In this document: piece after piece, positions 17,000-25,310 of the stretch
How positions within the stretch are numbered: the first letter of the stretch is position 1
Layout: each line of letters begins with the position of its first letter
From: Planctomycetota bacterium
GTDB lineage: Bacteria; Planctomycetota; SZUA-567
Reading direction: 5' to 3'
NCBI GenBank assembly: GCA_031269935.1
Contig: JAISYL010000224.1
Coordinates: 1 to 39,307, forward strand
Length of the DNA: 39,307 nt
Position numbers and translations under genes: made by a program
The notes under the pieces: model-generated
The model's input: the letters and a program-made list of their open reading frames with translations, nothing else
Database searches by the model: none
Told to the model about the DNA's origin: nothing

Positions 17000-17539
17000 T
17001 TACGGCAGGGTGGTCTTGAATACGCCTTGAAACAGCGCCATGATCAATATTACCGAACCGGCGGTCACCAGCGCCAGCGTTCCGATCTCCCGTACGGCGG
17101 GGAAGCCCATTCCCCGGCCGGTGAAGCGGAGAAAGACAAAAAGGATCAGGAGAAAACCCGAAGCGCCCAGCCAAAAGGGAATCTCCCCCAGGATGAAAAA
17201 GATATAAACGAACATCCAGGCCACCCCGGCCAGCATGATCCGGAAATCCGGGTCGCCGAAGGCGGCCAGGATGCCCCGCCAGGCGGTTTTCAAGTTTTCC
17301 GCCAGGGCTTTACCGGGGCTTCCAGCCCCCTTTACGGTTTCAATCAGGAGCAGGAGGGAAAAGAACGCCAGGAACAACCCCAGGATGCAGGGGAGGAGCC
17401 CCGGGGTGACGATCAAATCGGTTATTTGAAACGGGGGTAGGGTGGCCACGTGGATCATCCGCAGGCTTTCCGCGGTCACGAAGACGCCGATCCCGAATAA
17501 AACCACCCCGAAGGCGGAATCCCGGCTTTTGGTGTCCAC
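17000..17539 (-). CDS. tctB: Second TTT transporter small membrane subunit (TctB family)
   Basis: About 179 residues with the TctB pattern of hydrophobic segments and ITDLIVTPGLLPCILGLFLA. The track starts at a TTG (17551), but a GTG four codons later at 17539 has GGAG 6 bases upstream and gives an N-terminus near the conserved TKSRDSAFG, so GTG is preferred. If TTG were used, its ribosome site would be buried in the hairpin at 17558-17593. It lies between tctC2 and tctA2. Confidence 0.85.
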   Translation of the reverse strand: MDTKSRDSAFGVVLFGIGVFVTAESLRMIHVATLPPFQITDLIVTPGLLPCILGLFLAFFSLLLLIETVKGAGSPGKALAENLKTAWRGILAAFGDPDFRIMLAGVAWMFVYIFFILGEIPFWLGASGFLLILFVFLRFTGRGMGFPAVREIGTLALVTAGSVILIMALFQGVFKTTLP

Positions 17540-17557
17540 CAGCAACTCCAATCAAAA

Positions 17558-17593
17558 CCGCCTTTCATTTGGCCGAAGCCAAATGAAAGGCGG
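17558..17593 (-). promoter_or_regulatory. Intercistronic hairpin with a UUCG loop after tctC2
   Basis: A perfect 16-bp inverted repeat (CCGCCTTTCATTTGGC). On the transcribed minus strand the loop is TTCG closed by C-G, the very stable UUCG tetraloop. It lies between the tctC2 stop and the tctB2 start, close enough to influence tctB2 translation. Confidence 0.75.
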
Positions 17594-17649
17594 GACCATT
17601 CATTCAAAAAAGCGCTTTTTTTCCGGTTGAACACCCGGCGGTCGCCCTT

Positions 17650-18645
17650 TTACCGCTTGAATCCATATTTGGCCGGATCAATCGTGACCGCCCCCGCGTC
17701 GTAAAGGATATAGGCGGCCCGGCTGGCGAAGCTTTCCAGGAAAGCCTGCGATTCGGCCCGGCCCTTGGGGATGACGACGAAACTCCGGACGGCGGCGAAA
17801 TCCAGGAAATCCTTCTCCTTGGCGGCGCTGGCGAAGGCTGCGTCAAGTTTGGCCAGCACCTCGTTCGGCAGGCCCTTGGGAACCAGGATGCCGGTAACCT
17901 CCCCCATGGGGATGTATTTTTTGGCTTCGGGATAGGCTTTTAGAATCGAGGGAATCACCTTTCCCGGCGCCACTTCGATGTCGTCCTCGGCCAGGCAGGC
18001 CAGGGCCTTGACTTCCCCGGCGATTACCAAGTCCTTGTATTCGGCCAGGAGCTGGGGGCAGAAATCCACTTCCCCGGCCAGGGTGGCCTGGACGGCCGGG
18101 CCGCCGCCGGCATAGGTGATGTGCTTGTAGTCGGCTCCGGCCACGCCCTTGATCACCTCGGCGCCGAAGTGGCCGCCCGAACCCTTGCCGGCGGTGCCGG
18201 CGGTTATTTGGCCCGGTTTGGCCCGGATTGCTTCCACCAGATCGGTAATGGTGTTGTAGGGGGAATTTTTGGGGACGATAATCCCGTTCGGGGCATAGGT
18301 GGCGATCCAGATGTCCCATTCCCGGAAGGTCTTTTCGGTATAGCCGTTCAGGGGCATGGTGGTGAAGGCCAACATTCCGTTGGCCAGCAGGGTGTAGCCG
18401 TCCACCCTGGCGTTCTGGACGTTCAGGCTGCCGGCCGAACCGCCGGCTCCCGGGGTGTTGATCACGTTGATGGTGATTCCCAGCACCTTCGACATGCCGT
18501 TGGCGATGCTTCTGGCGGTCAGGTCGGTGGTGCCGCCGGCCCCATAGGGCACGGTCATGTTGATGTTCTTGTTGGGCCAGTCGCCGGCCGGCGAGAGGGA
18601 ACAGATCAACAGGGCGGCCAGCGCCGCCGACAAAATGCGCTTCAT
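17650..18645 (-). CDS. tctC: Second TTT solute-binding protein (TctC family)
   Basis: 331 residues with a signal peptide (MKRILSAALAALLICSLSPA). TctC landmarks: NMTVPYGAGGTTDLTARSIA, INVINTPGAGGSAGSLNVQN and VDGYTLLANG. The ATG at 18645 has AAAAGGAG about 8 bases upstream. It is the first gene of the four-gene cluster tctC2-tctB2-tctA2-MFS, with a strong promoter candidate about 150 bases upstream. The ligand cannot be predicted. Confidence 0.92.
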   Translation of the reverse strand: MKRILSAALAALLICSLSPAGDWPNKNINMTVPYGAGGTTDLTARSIANGMSKVLGITINVINTPGAGGSAGSLNVQNARVDGYTLLANGMLAFTTMPLNGYTEKTFREWDIWIATYAPNGIIVPKNSPYNTITDLVEAIRAKPGQITAGTAGKGSGGHFGAEVIKGVAGADYKHITYAGGGPAVQATLAGEVDFCPQLLAEYKDLVIAGEVKALACLAEDDIEVAPGKVIPSILKAYPEAKKYIPMGEVTGILVPKGLPNEVLAKLDAAFASAAKEKDFLDFAAVRSFVVIPKGRAESQAFLESFASRAAYILYDAGAVTIDPAKYGFKR

Positions 18646-18796
18646 GTTTCGTCTCCTTTTAAACCGGGAATTATATAGGCGATCCCCTTGGATTCGCTTG
18701 GGAATAAAGAATTTGCGGATAAATTTCCGATTGTCCGGACCGGACGGGAAAAGGGGTTGACAGCGAGGTGTTTGGTCCGGTTGACCTTAAAAATCC

Positions 18797-18824
18797 ACTA
18801 TAGGCGCATCTTTTTTTTCGTCAA
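18797..18824 (-). promoter_or_regulatory. Candidate promoter for the second TTT cluster
   Basis: Minus-strand TTGACG and TATAGT with a 16-base spacer that includes an A8 tract. It lies about 150 bases upstream of tctC2. Confidence 0.6.
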
Positions 18825-18835
18825 GGGAATTGACG
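18819..18835. promoter_or_regulatory. Candidate operator: CGTCAA-N5-TTGACG
   Basis: A perfect 6-bp inverted repeat with a 5-base spacer (CGTCAAGGGAATTGACG). One arm is the -35 box of the minus-strand promoter, so a bound regulator would block it. No regulator gene lies next to it. Confidence 0.45.
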
Positions 18836-18985
18836 AAAATTTATTCTCGGAAGAGACATGCCGAATCCATCCGAACCCCCGGGCTGTTCCCATGTAAAAG
18901 CCAACCAAGATGTTGGGTCACGATTCCCGAACTTTCCAGGCGCTTGGCCGGAATTTCCATAATTTTCCAAAAAAATAAAAAAATC

Positions 18986-19013
18986 TTGACAGTGATCGGG
19001 ATTTTTATATCAT
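18986..19013 (+). promoter_or_regulatory. Candidate promoter for the nitrogenase-like operon
   Basis: A perfect TTGACA, a 16-base spacer and TATCAT in AT-rich DNA. The -10 box ends only 11 bases before the ATG at 19025, so the transcript would be nearly leaderless, which fits the lack of a ribosome site there. Confidence 0.6.
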
Positions 19014-19024
19014 ACATAATCCAT

Positions 19025-19891
19025 ATGAATAACATGAAAAGGTTTGAATCGCATCCCTGCTTCGCCGGGAATTGCCGGCCGGCCGCCGGGCGGATTCATT
19101 TGCCCGTCAGCCCGGTCTGCAATATCCGTTGTCGTTTTTGCGCCCGGGGGATTACCACCGGGGTTTCGCGGCCGGGAAACGCGGCCCGGGTGGTGACTCC
19201 GGCGGAGGCGATGACGATTCTGGAGCGGGCGCTGATTGTCTGCCCCGAACTCGCGGTGGTGGGAGTTGCCGGTCCCGGGGATCCCCTGGCCAGCGGCCAC
19301 GCCCTGGAAACGCTGACCTTGGCCCGCCAAAGGCATCCGGAGTTGCTTACCTGCCTTAGCACCAACGGGCTGGGACTGCCCGCCAGCCTGCCGGGTTTGA
19401 TCGGGGCCGGGATCGAGACCTTGACCGTGACGGTGAACGCGGTCGATCCGGACATCCTGGAACGGCTGTGCGCGGGGGTGTGGTGGCGGGGGAGCTTTCT
19501 GCCCGGCCGGGCAGGGGCCGGCCGGCTGATCGAGGCCCAGGGCGAGGGCATCCGCCAGGCCCGGGATCTGGGGATGCTTGTCAAGGTCAACTTGGTCCTG
19601 GCCCCCGGGATCAACGACCGGCATGTCGGGGAGGTGGCGCGGACGGCGGCGGAGTGGGGGGCGAGGTATATGAACGTCATTCCCTTGCTTCCCGCCGCCG
19701 AGTTCGCGGCGGCGGCTCCGCCTTCCGCCGAGGCGCTGGCCGCCGCCCGCGCGGCGGTGGCCGGGCATCTGGAGGTGTTCAGGCATTGTCGGCGCTGCCG
19801 GGCCGACGCCTGCGGCGTCCCCGGCGGGGTCGATTACGCCCGGGAACTGTATCGCGAATTCCGCCAGGTGGAGACTTTTTCCCATGGTTGA
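19025..19891 (+). CDS. NifB-like radical SAM protein (MarB-like)
   Basis: 288 residues from ATG 19025; a second ATG at 19034 is also possible. The sequence follows NifB closely: HPCF near the N-terminus, RIHLPVSPVCNIRCRFC with the radical SAM cysteines C32, C36 and C39, then VGVAGPGDPLA, LSTNGLGLP, VTVNAVDP, KVNLVLAPGIND and a C-terminal CRRCRADACG. NifB makes the 8Fe core of nitrogenase cofactors. Oddity: nitrogenase NifB has a Cys and a Glu in the loop between CNYC and SRPG, and here that loop reads ARGITTGVSRPG with neither. The C-terminal NifX domain of many NifB proteins is a separate gene here, overlapping by 8 bases. It probably builds the metallocluster for the downstream D/K pair. 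Confidence 0.85.
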   Translation: MNNMKRFESHPCFAGNCRPAAGRIHLPVSPVCNIRCRFCARGITTGVSRPGNAARVVTPAEAMTILERALIVCPELAVVGVAGPGDPLASGHALETLTLARQRHPELLTCLSTNGLGLPASLPGLIGAGIETLTVTVNAVDPDILERLCAGVWWRGSFLPGRAGAGRLIEAQGEGIRQARDLGMLVKVNLVLAPGINDRHVGEVARTAAEWGARYMNVIPLLPAAEFAAAAPPSAEALAAARAAVAGHLEVFRHCRRCRADACGVPGGVDYARELYREFRQVETFSHG

Positions 19892-20285
19892 GGCGTTGGG
19901 CAAACCGCCCGGCCGGGTGGCGGTCGCCAGCCGGAGCGGAGTGCTGGTGGATGAATGTTTCGGCCGCGCGGCCGGTTACCGGATTTACGAGGCCGCTCCG
20001 GACGGTTACCGGCTGGCGGAAATCCGGCCCGGGCCCGCGCCTTGCCGGGGACAGGCCCACGATCTCCCGAGCCTGGCGGCCGCCGTCGAGTCGGTGAGCG
20101 ACTGTGAAATGGTTTTGGCGGGCCGGATTGGGCCGGAAGCGGTGCGGTTGCTGGCGGGGCGGGGGGTGACGGGCCTGGCGGTCCGGATCGGCATAGACGA
20201 CGCTTTGGAACGTTTGTCCCGGCGGCGGGAACCTCCGTACGGCTGTCGGGCGGACGGCCCGGCAATTGAAAAAAAGGACCATTAA
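19884..20285 (+). CDS. NifX/NifY-type cofactor-carrier domain protein
   Basis: 133 residues of the dinitrogenase iron-molybdenum cofactor biosynthesis family (NifX, NafY, NifB C-terminus). The fold pattern is visible: [25 protein letters not shown], and later [20 protein letters not shown] ahead of TGLAV. These domains bind and carry cofactor precursors to the catalytic protein. The ATG overlaps the NifB-like stop (ATGGTTGA), with GGTGGAG about 10 bases upstream, so the two are translationally coupled, as if a fused NifB-NifX had been split. The stop shares one base with the next ATG (TAATG). The C-terminal tail is charged and probably disordered. Confidence 0.8.
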   Translation: MVEALGKPPGRVAVASRSGVLVDECFGRAAGYRIYEAAPDGYRLAEIRPGPAPCRGQAHDLPSLAAAVESVSDCEMVLAGRIGPEAVRLLAGRGVTGLAVRIGIDDALERLSRRREPPYGCRADGPAIEKKDH

Positions 20286-21160
20286 TGGCACGGGAAATAA
20301 AGCAAATCGCCATCTACGGCAAGGGAGGCATCGGCAAGTCGACCACCTCCTCCAACATTAGCGCCGCCCTTTCCAAGCTGGGATACAAGGTGATGCAGGT
20401 GGGCTGCGATCCCAAAAGCGATTCCACCAACACCCTCCGGGAAGGCAAATACATCCCCACCGTTCTGGACACCCTGCGGGCCAAGGGGAAAACCATTCCC
20501 GAGGAGATTGTCTTCAAGGGGTTCAACGGGGTCTACTGCGTGGAGGCCGGCGGTCCGGCCCCGGGGGTCGGCTGCGCCGGCCGCGGCATCATCACGGCGG
20601 TGGAGCAACTCAAGCAACTCAAGGTTTTCGAGAACCTGGGGATAGACGTGGTCATCTACGACGTCCTGGGGGACGTGGTCTGCGGCGGCTTCGCGGTCCC
20701 CATCCGGGAGGGCATCGCCAAGCACGTCTTCACCGTCACCTCCTCCGATTTCATGGCCATCTACGCCGCCAACAATCTTTTCGCCGGGATCCAGAAATAC
20801 AGCGCCAGCGGCGGCGCCCTGCTGGGGGGGATGATTGCCAATTCGATAAACGCCCCCTATTCGCGATCCATAGTCGACGATTTCGCCAGCCGCACCCGGA
20901 CGCGGGTGGTGGAATATATCCCCCGCTCGGTCACCGTCACCCAGGCCGAACTGCGGGGCAAGACCGTCATTGAAACCCAACCGGACTCGGCCCAGGGGAA
21001 AATCTATCTTCGCCTCGCCCAGCGCCTCGCCGATCACGCCGAGTCGAGGACGCCGGCGCCGATGTCGGTCCCGAACCTGCACGAATGGGCCACCGGCTGG
21101 GCGACGGAATTGTTGAAGGTGGAGACGGGGGAGGTGGGCCAGGAGGCCCAGGGCATTTAA
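20285..21160 (+). CDS. NifH-like nitrogenase-like reductase (MarH-like)
   Basis: 291-residue Fe-protein homologue, the ATP-dependent electron donor to the D/K pair. It has the P-loop [10 protein letters not shown] (residues 11-20), CDPKSDSTN, and the two Cys that bridge a [4Fe-4S] cluster between subunits, C97 (GVGCAGRG) and C133 ([14 protein letters not shown]), matching positions 97 and 132 of Azotobacter NifH. The Arg of GCAGRG, the ADP-ribosylation site in NifH, is present. The ATG has AGGA 7 bases upstream and overlaps the previous stop. The low-similarity C-terminus ([17 protein letters not shown]) differs from classical NifH. BchL/ChlL and CfbC are alternatives for isolated NifH-like proteins, but the NifB-like and paired D/K neighbours favour a Mar-type system. 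Confidence 0.88.
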   Translation: MAREIKQIAIYGKGGIGKSTTSSNISAALSKLGYKVMQVGCDPKSDSTNTLREGKYIPTVLDTLRAKGKTIPEEIVFKGFNGVYCVEAGGPAPGVGCAGRGIITAVEQLKQLKVFENLGIDVVIYDVLGDVVCGGFAVPIREGIAKHVFTVTSSDFMAIYAANNLFAGIQKYSASGGALLGGMIANSINAPYSRSIVDDFASRTRTRVVEYIPRSVTVTQAELRGKTVIETQPDSAQGKIYLRLAQRLADHAESRTPAPMSVPNLHEWATGWATELLKVETGEVGQEAQGI

Positions 21161-21200
21161 TCCGGGGACGGACCGGAGCCGGGCGGAAGGGAGGATCGAC

Positions 21201-22133
<933 letters not shown>

Positions 22134-22296
22134 GGGCCGGTCTAAAAATAAGTACTGCCTGTTTAGACAAGGAACCGAGCCGCGGCGGTAAATTTTTGCC
22201 CGTGGTTGGGCAAAAATTTACGAGAGCGGCGAAGTGACGCGGTATAAACCCGCGGGACTTATTTTTGGACGAGCCCCAAGGGTCGGTCTAAAAAAA
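22134..22296. repeat. F1-type palindromic element inside the operon, copy a
   Basis: The outer arms (22134-22154 and 22257-22277) pair at 18 of 21 positions. The central stem is GTAAATTTTTGCCC, loop GTGGTT, then GGGCAAAAATTTAC. The interior (TTAGACAAGGAA, GCGGCG, TGACGCGGTATAAACCCG) matches the F1 elements at 27873, 29199 and 39143, though the outer ends differ. It fills most of the gap between cysK and the NifK-like gene. Confidence 0.75.
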
Positions 22297-22311
22297 AAGA
22301 AGGGTTTCGCC

Positions 22312-23658
22312 ATGACTTACATCGAAAGACCGCGGTTTTCCTGCATGCTGGGGGGAGTGCTGGCCACGGTGAATTCGCTCCCCCGGACCGTCCCCGTGGT
22401 GCACGGGGCCCAGGGTTGCGGGCGCAACCTTTCCAGCGCCTATGCCCAGGGCGGCTATTACGGCGGCGGCTACTGCAACGAACACAGCGTTCCCAGTTCC
22501 AACGTCGACGAATCGGACGTCATCTTCGGGGGGGGGGAAACCCTGGCCAAGGAATTGGCCAATTCCTTCGAAATAATCGACGCCGATCTGTTCGTGATCA
22601 CCACCGCCTGCATGACCGACATCATCGGCGACGACGTCAAGTCGGTTCTGAGCCGCTTTCCGGATCGGCCGCCGTCCATTTTCATCGAAACCGGCGGCTT
22701 CAAGGGCGATTGCTATTTCGGCTACCGCCGGTTCATGGAGGAGCTTTTCCTTCAATACATCCCCCGGGCGGAGAGGGGCGCCGGGGAAGGGAAGCCGCCC
22801 CGGGTCAATCTTCTCGGGCTGCTTCCCGGCTACGATCCTTTTTTCCGGGGCGACCTGGAGGAGATCGATCGGCTGCTGGGCCGGCTGGGAGTGGCCGCGA
22901 CCACCTTCCTCACCCCTGGCCAAACCCTGGCCGGGATCCGGGAGGCCGGGACCGCCGGGTTGAACGTCATCTTCAACCGGGCCCACGGGGAGGAACTGGG
23001 CCGGAATCTGCGGGAGAGCCACGGCATCGACTACTGGCTGGCGGATTTGCCGGTGGGGGCCAAGGCGAGCGGGGAATTCCTGCGGGAGATCGCCCGGCGG
23101 CTGAAGCTCGACCCGGCGGCGGCGGAGCGGGTGGCGCGGAGCGAAACCGGGCGGTACTACGATTACGTCGAACGCCTCTCCCCCCTGGTGGTGGATTTCG
23201 ATTTCCAGAATTACGCGGTGGTGGTGGCCAATTCCACCAACGCCCTTCCCTACGCCAGCTACCTGGACAACGAACTGGGGTGGCTGCCCACCCACGTCTA
23301 CATTACCGATCAGTTGTCGGAGGAGCAACGGGAGGCCCTGCGGACGCGTTTCGGGGAATTGGCCTTTTCGGAAAGGCCGGAACTGGTTTTCGAAACCGAC
23401 ACCCAGAACATCCAGCGCCACCTGGAAACCAGCCGCCCGCAATTCCTTTCCCGGACCTATTACGACCGGATCGAACCGCTTTTCATCCTGGGGTCAACCC
23501 TGGAATACGGATTCGCCGAAAGCCTGAGCGGATTCCACCTGTCGGTGAGCCATCCCGTCATCAACCGCACGGCGGTCGCCAGGGGTTACGCCGGGTACAA
23601 CGGCGGACTCAATCTTCTTTGCGACCTGTCCGATGCCCAGGTAGCCAGAAGGGTCTGA
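22312..23658 (+). CDS. NifK-like nitrogenase component 1 subunit
   Basis: 448 residues from ATG 22312 (MTYIERPRFSCMLGG), with AAGAAGGG about 8 bases upstream; the track start at 22234 lies in the palindromic element and is rejected. Three cysteines sit where NifK binds the P-cluster: C11 (FSCMLGG), C36 (VHGAQGCGRN, like NifK HGSQGC) and C100 (TTACMTDIIGDD, like NifK TTCLSETIGDD). The C11-C36 spacing of 25 equals that in NifK. DVIFGGGETLAKEL follows the family pattern. It is shorter than nitrogenase NifK (about 520), lacking the N-terminal extension. Together with the D-like subunit it should form a D2K2-type reductase. The order K before D is the reverse of nifHDK as I recall it. Confidence 0.85.
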   Translation: MTYIERPRFSCMLGGVLATVNSLPRTVPVVHGAQGCGRNLSSAYAQGGYYGGGYCNEHSVPSSNVDESDVIFGGGETLAKELANSFEIIDADLFVITTACMTDIIGDDVKSVLSRFPDRPPSIFIETGGFKGDCYFGYRRFMEELFLQYIPRAERGAGEGKPPRVNLLGLLPGYDPFFRGDLEEIDRLLGRLGVAATTFLTPGQTLAGIREAGTAGLNVIFNRAHGEELGRNLRESHGIDYWLADLPVGAKASGEFLREIARRLKLDPAAAERVARSETGRYYDYVERLSPLVVDFDFQNYAVVVANSTNALPYASYLDNELGWLPTHVYITDQLSEEQREALRTRFGELAFSERPELVFETDTQNIQRHLETSRPQFLSRTYYDRIEPLFILGSTLEYGFAESLSGFHLSVSHPVINRTAVARGYAGYNGGLNLLCDLSDAQVARRV

Positions 23659-23660
23659 AC

Positions 23661-25232
23661 ATGAAACGCGAATTCGAGGCCGATTTCACCCTGAAAGTGC
23701 CGCCCAGCCGGGAGGCGAGTTGCCGCAACACCGGATACGCCTTCGGCGGCGCCACCCGCGGCTTGGTGGAGTGCGCCGGGAAGGGCTGCCTCAACCAGTG
23801 CGACCGGGAATTCCGGCAGTCCACCAATTGCCAGATGTACGTTTCGTCCCTGATCTCCTTTTCGGTCAAGGATTCGGTGGTGATTTTTCACGGCCCGGTG
23901 GGCTGCGGGGCCCAGGCGCACCTGATCGACTACAGCGTCAAGACCTTCGGCGCCCGGCGGGGGGTGAGGATGTCCGGCGCCCGCTGGTTCAGCACCAACC
24001 TGGACGAGGGCGACGTCATCGGAGGGGGCGAGGCCAAATTGCGCCAGACGATAATCGAGGCCGACCGCCGTTTCCGGCCGACCGCCATCTTCGTCATCAA
24101 TTCCTGCGCCCCGGCGATTATCGGGGACGACCTCGACGAAGTGATAAACAATGTCCAGTCCGAGGTTTCGGCGCCCGTGGTCCCCATCCACAGTCCCGGC
24201 TTCAAGGCCAGGGTGTTTTCCTCCGCCTATGACGTGGTCTATCACGGCATTTTGCAGAAATTCGCCTTCAAGCCCGAGCCCTATCTCGACTACCAGCCGT
24301 TTTTCCGCTCCGATCCCGATTACGAACGGAAAGTCCGGGACTACGAATACCAAAAAAGCCGGACCGTCAACCTGTACAACGCCTGGTCCATCGGCCCCGA
24401 CGACGAGGCCGAGATCCGCCGGCTTCTGGAGGCGCTGGGCTTGAACGTGAGGATTTTCGTCGAGTTCAAGGAACCGGACGAATGGCGCTGGCTCGGCGAA
24501 GCGGCGCTGAACGTCTGCTTTTGCCATGTGCACGATTTGTACTTCGTGGAATTTCTCAAGAAAACCCTGGGAATGCCTTATATCCTGCCCAACATCCCGA
24601 TCGGCCTGTCGGCCACCCGGAATTTCGTCAAGGAAATCGCCGACTTCTTCGGCCTGGGGGAGGAGGCGGAAAGGCTGATCGCCAAGGAGGAGGGGGAGTT
24701 GAAGGCCGCCCTGGAGCCGCTGGCCGCGAAAATCCGGGGGAAAAGGGTGCTGATAAGCGGCGGCTATCTCCGGATCGGGGCCACCGGCCTGTTCGCCAAC
24801 GAATTGGGCCTGAAGGTGGTGGGCTTCCGCAATTTCAACTACGACATGTTCGGCAACAAGCTGTTCGGCGAATTGGAGGAGAAGATAGGAAATGTATCCA
24901 ACGTTATTTCCACCCAGTCCTCGGAACTGTTGAACGAGTTGAAGACCCTGAAGCCGGATTTCGCCATTTCCCATCCCGGGATTGGAATCTGGCTCACCAA
25001 GGCCGGAGTTCCGTCCATCACCCTGTTCGCCCAGCGGTTTCCCTTTTTCGGCTACCGCGGGGCCTACGCCCTGACCCGGCGGATAGTCCGGACCCTGGCC
25101 AACCCCAATTACGCCCGGAACCTGGCCGCCAATGTCCCCCTGCCTTACAAGGAGAAATGGTACGACATGAATCCCTACCATTTTCTGGTCGCCAAGGACG
25201 CCGCCGTCGGGGCGGCGAACGCCGGGGGGTAG
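23661..25232 (+). CDS. NifD-like nitrogenase component 1 subunit (catalytic)
   Basis: 523 residues; the ATG is 2 bases after the NifK-like stop with AGAAGGG 7 bases upstream. P-cluster-type cysteines: C57 (STNCQMYVSS), C82 (IFHGPVGCGAQ) and C149 (NSCAPAIIGDD). The segment AALNVCFCHVHDLYFVEFLK aligns with NifD LNLVHCYRSMNY, so C288 matches the cofactor ligand Cys275. The aligned stretch around NifD His442 (GIPFREMHSWD) reads GVPSITLFAQRF here, with no histidine. The N-terminus has extra cysteines (C21, C38, C43, C47) not found in NifD as I know it. These points indicate a nitrogenase-like reductase with a NifB-derived cluster held differently, not a nitrogen-fixing enzyme. The track ORF from 22416 reads through the upstream gene in another frame. 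Confidence 0.85.
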   Translation: MKREFEADFTLKVPPSREASCRNTGYAFGGATRGLVECAGKGCLNQCDREFRQSTNCQMYVSSLISFSVKDSVVIFHGPVGCGAQAHLIDYSVKTFGARRGVRMSGARWFSTNLDEGDVIGGGEAKLRQTIIEADRRFRPTAIFVINSCAPAIIGDDLDEVINNVQSEVSAPVVPIHSPGFKARVFSSAYDVVYHGILQKFAFKPEPYLDYQPFFRSDPDYERKVRDYEYQKSRTVNLYNAWSIGPDDEAEIRRLLEALGLNVRIFVEFKEPDEWRWLGEAALNVCFCHVHDLYFVEFLKKTLGMPYILPNIPIGLSATRNFVKEIADFFGLGEEAERLIAKEEGELKAALEPLAAKIRGKRVLISGGYLRIGATGLFANELGLKVVGFRNFNYDMFGNKLFGELEEKIGNVSNVISTQSSELLNELKTLKPDFAISHPGIGIWLTKAGVPSITLFAQRFPFFGYRGAYALTRRIVRTLANPNYARNLAANVPLPYKEKWYDMNPYHFLVAKDAAVGAANAGG

Positions 25233-25310
25233 CCCGCGGCCGGGACGGGCGGTTCAAGGAACGCAACCAACGGCAATTTCATTTTCGTTTTCATCCAAAA
25301 AGGAGTCGCC

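Larger units (their letters stand above)
18646..19024. other. Divergent regulatory region between TTT2 and the nitrogenase-like locus
   Basis: A 379-bp region, distinctly more AT-rich than its surroundings, between the outward-facing tctC2 and the NifB-like gene. It holds one promoter candidate per direction and an inverted repeat overlapping the minus-strand -35 box. The NifB-like ORF on the track extends back to 18830, but that part precedes the promoter and shows no NifB similarity. Confidence 0.6.

Noticed and set aside
15962-17440. 492-residue plus-strand ORF
   Set aside because: Antisense to tctA2 and tctB2; His/Gln/Gly-rich shadow translation.
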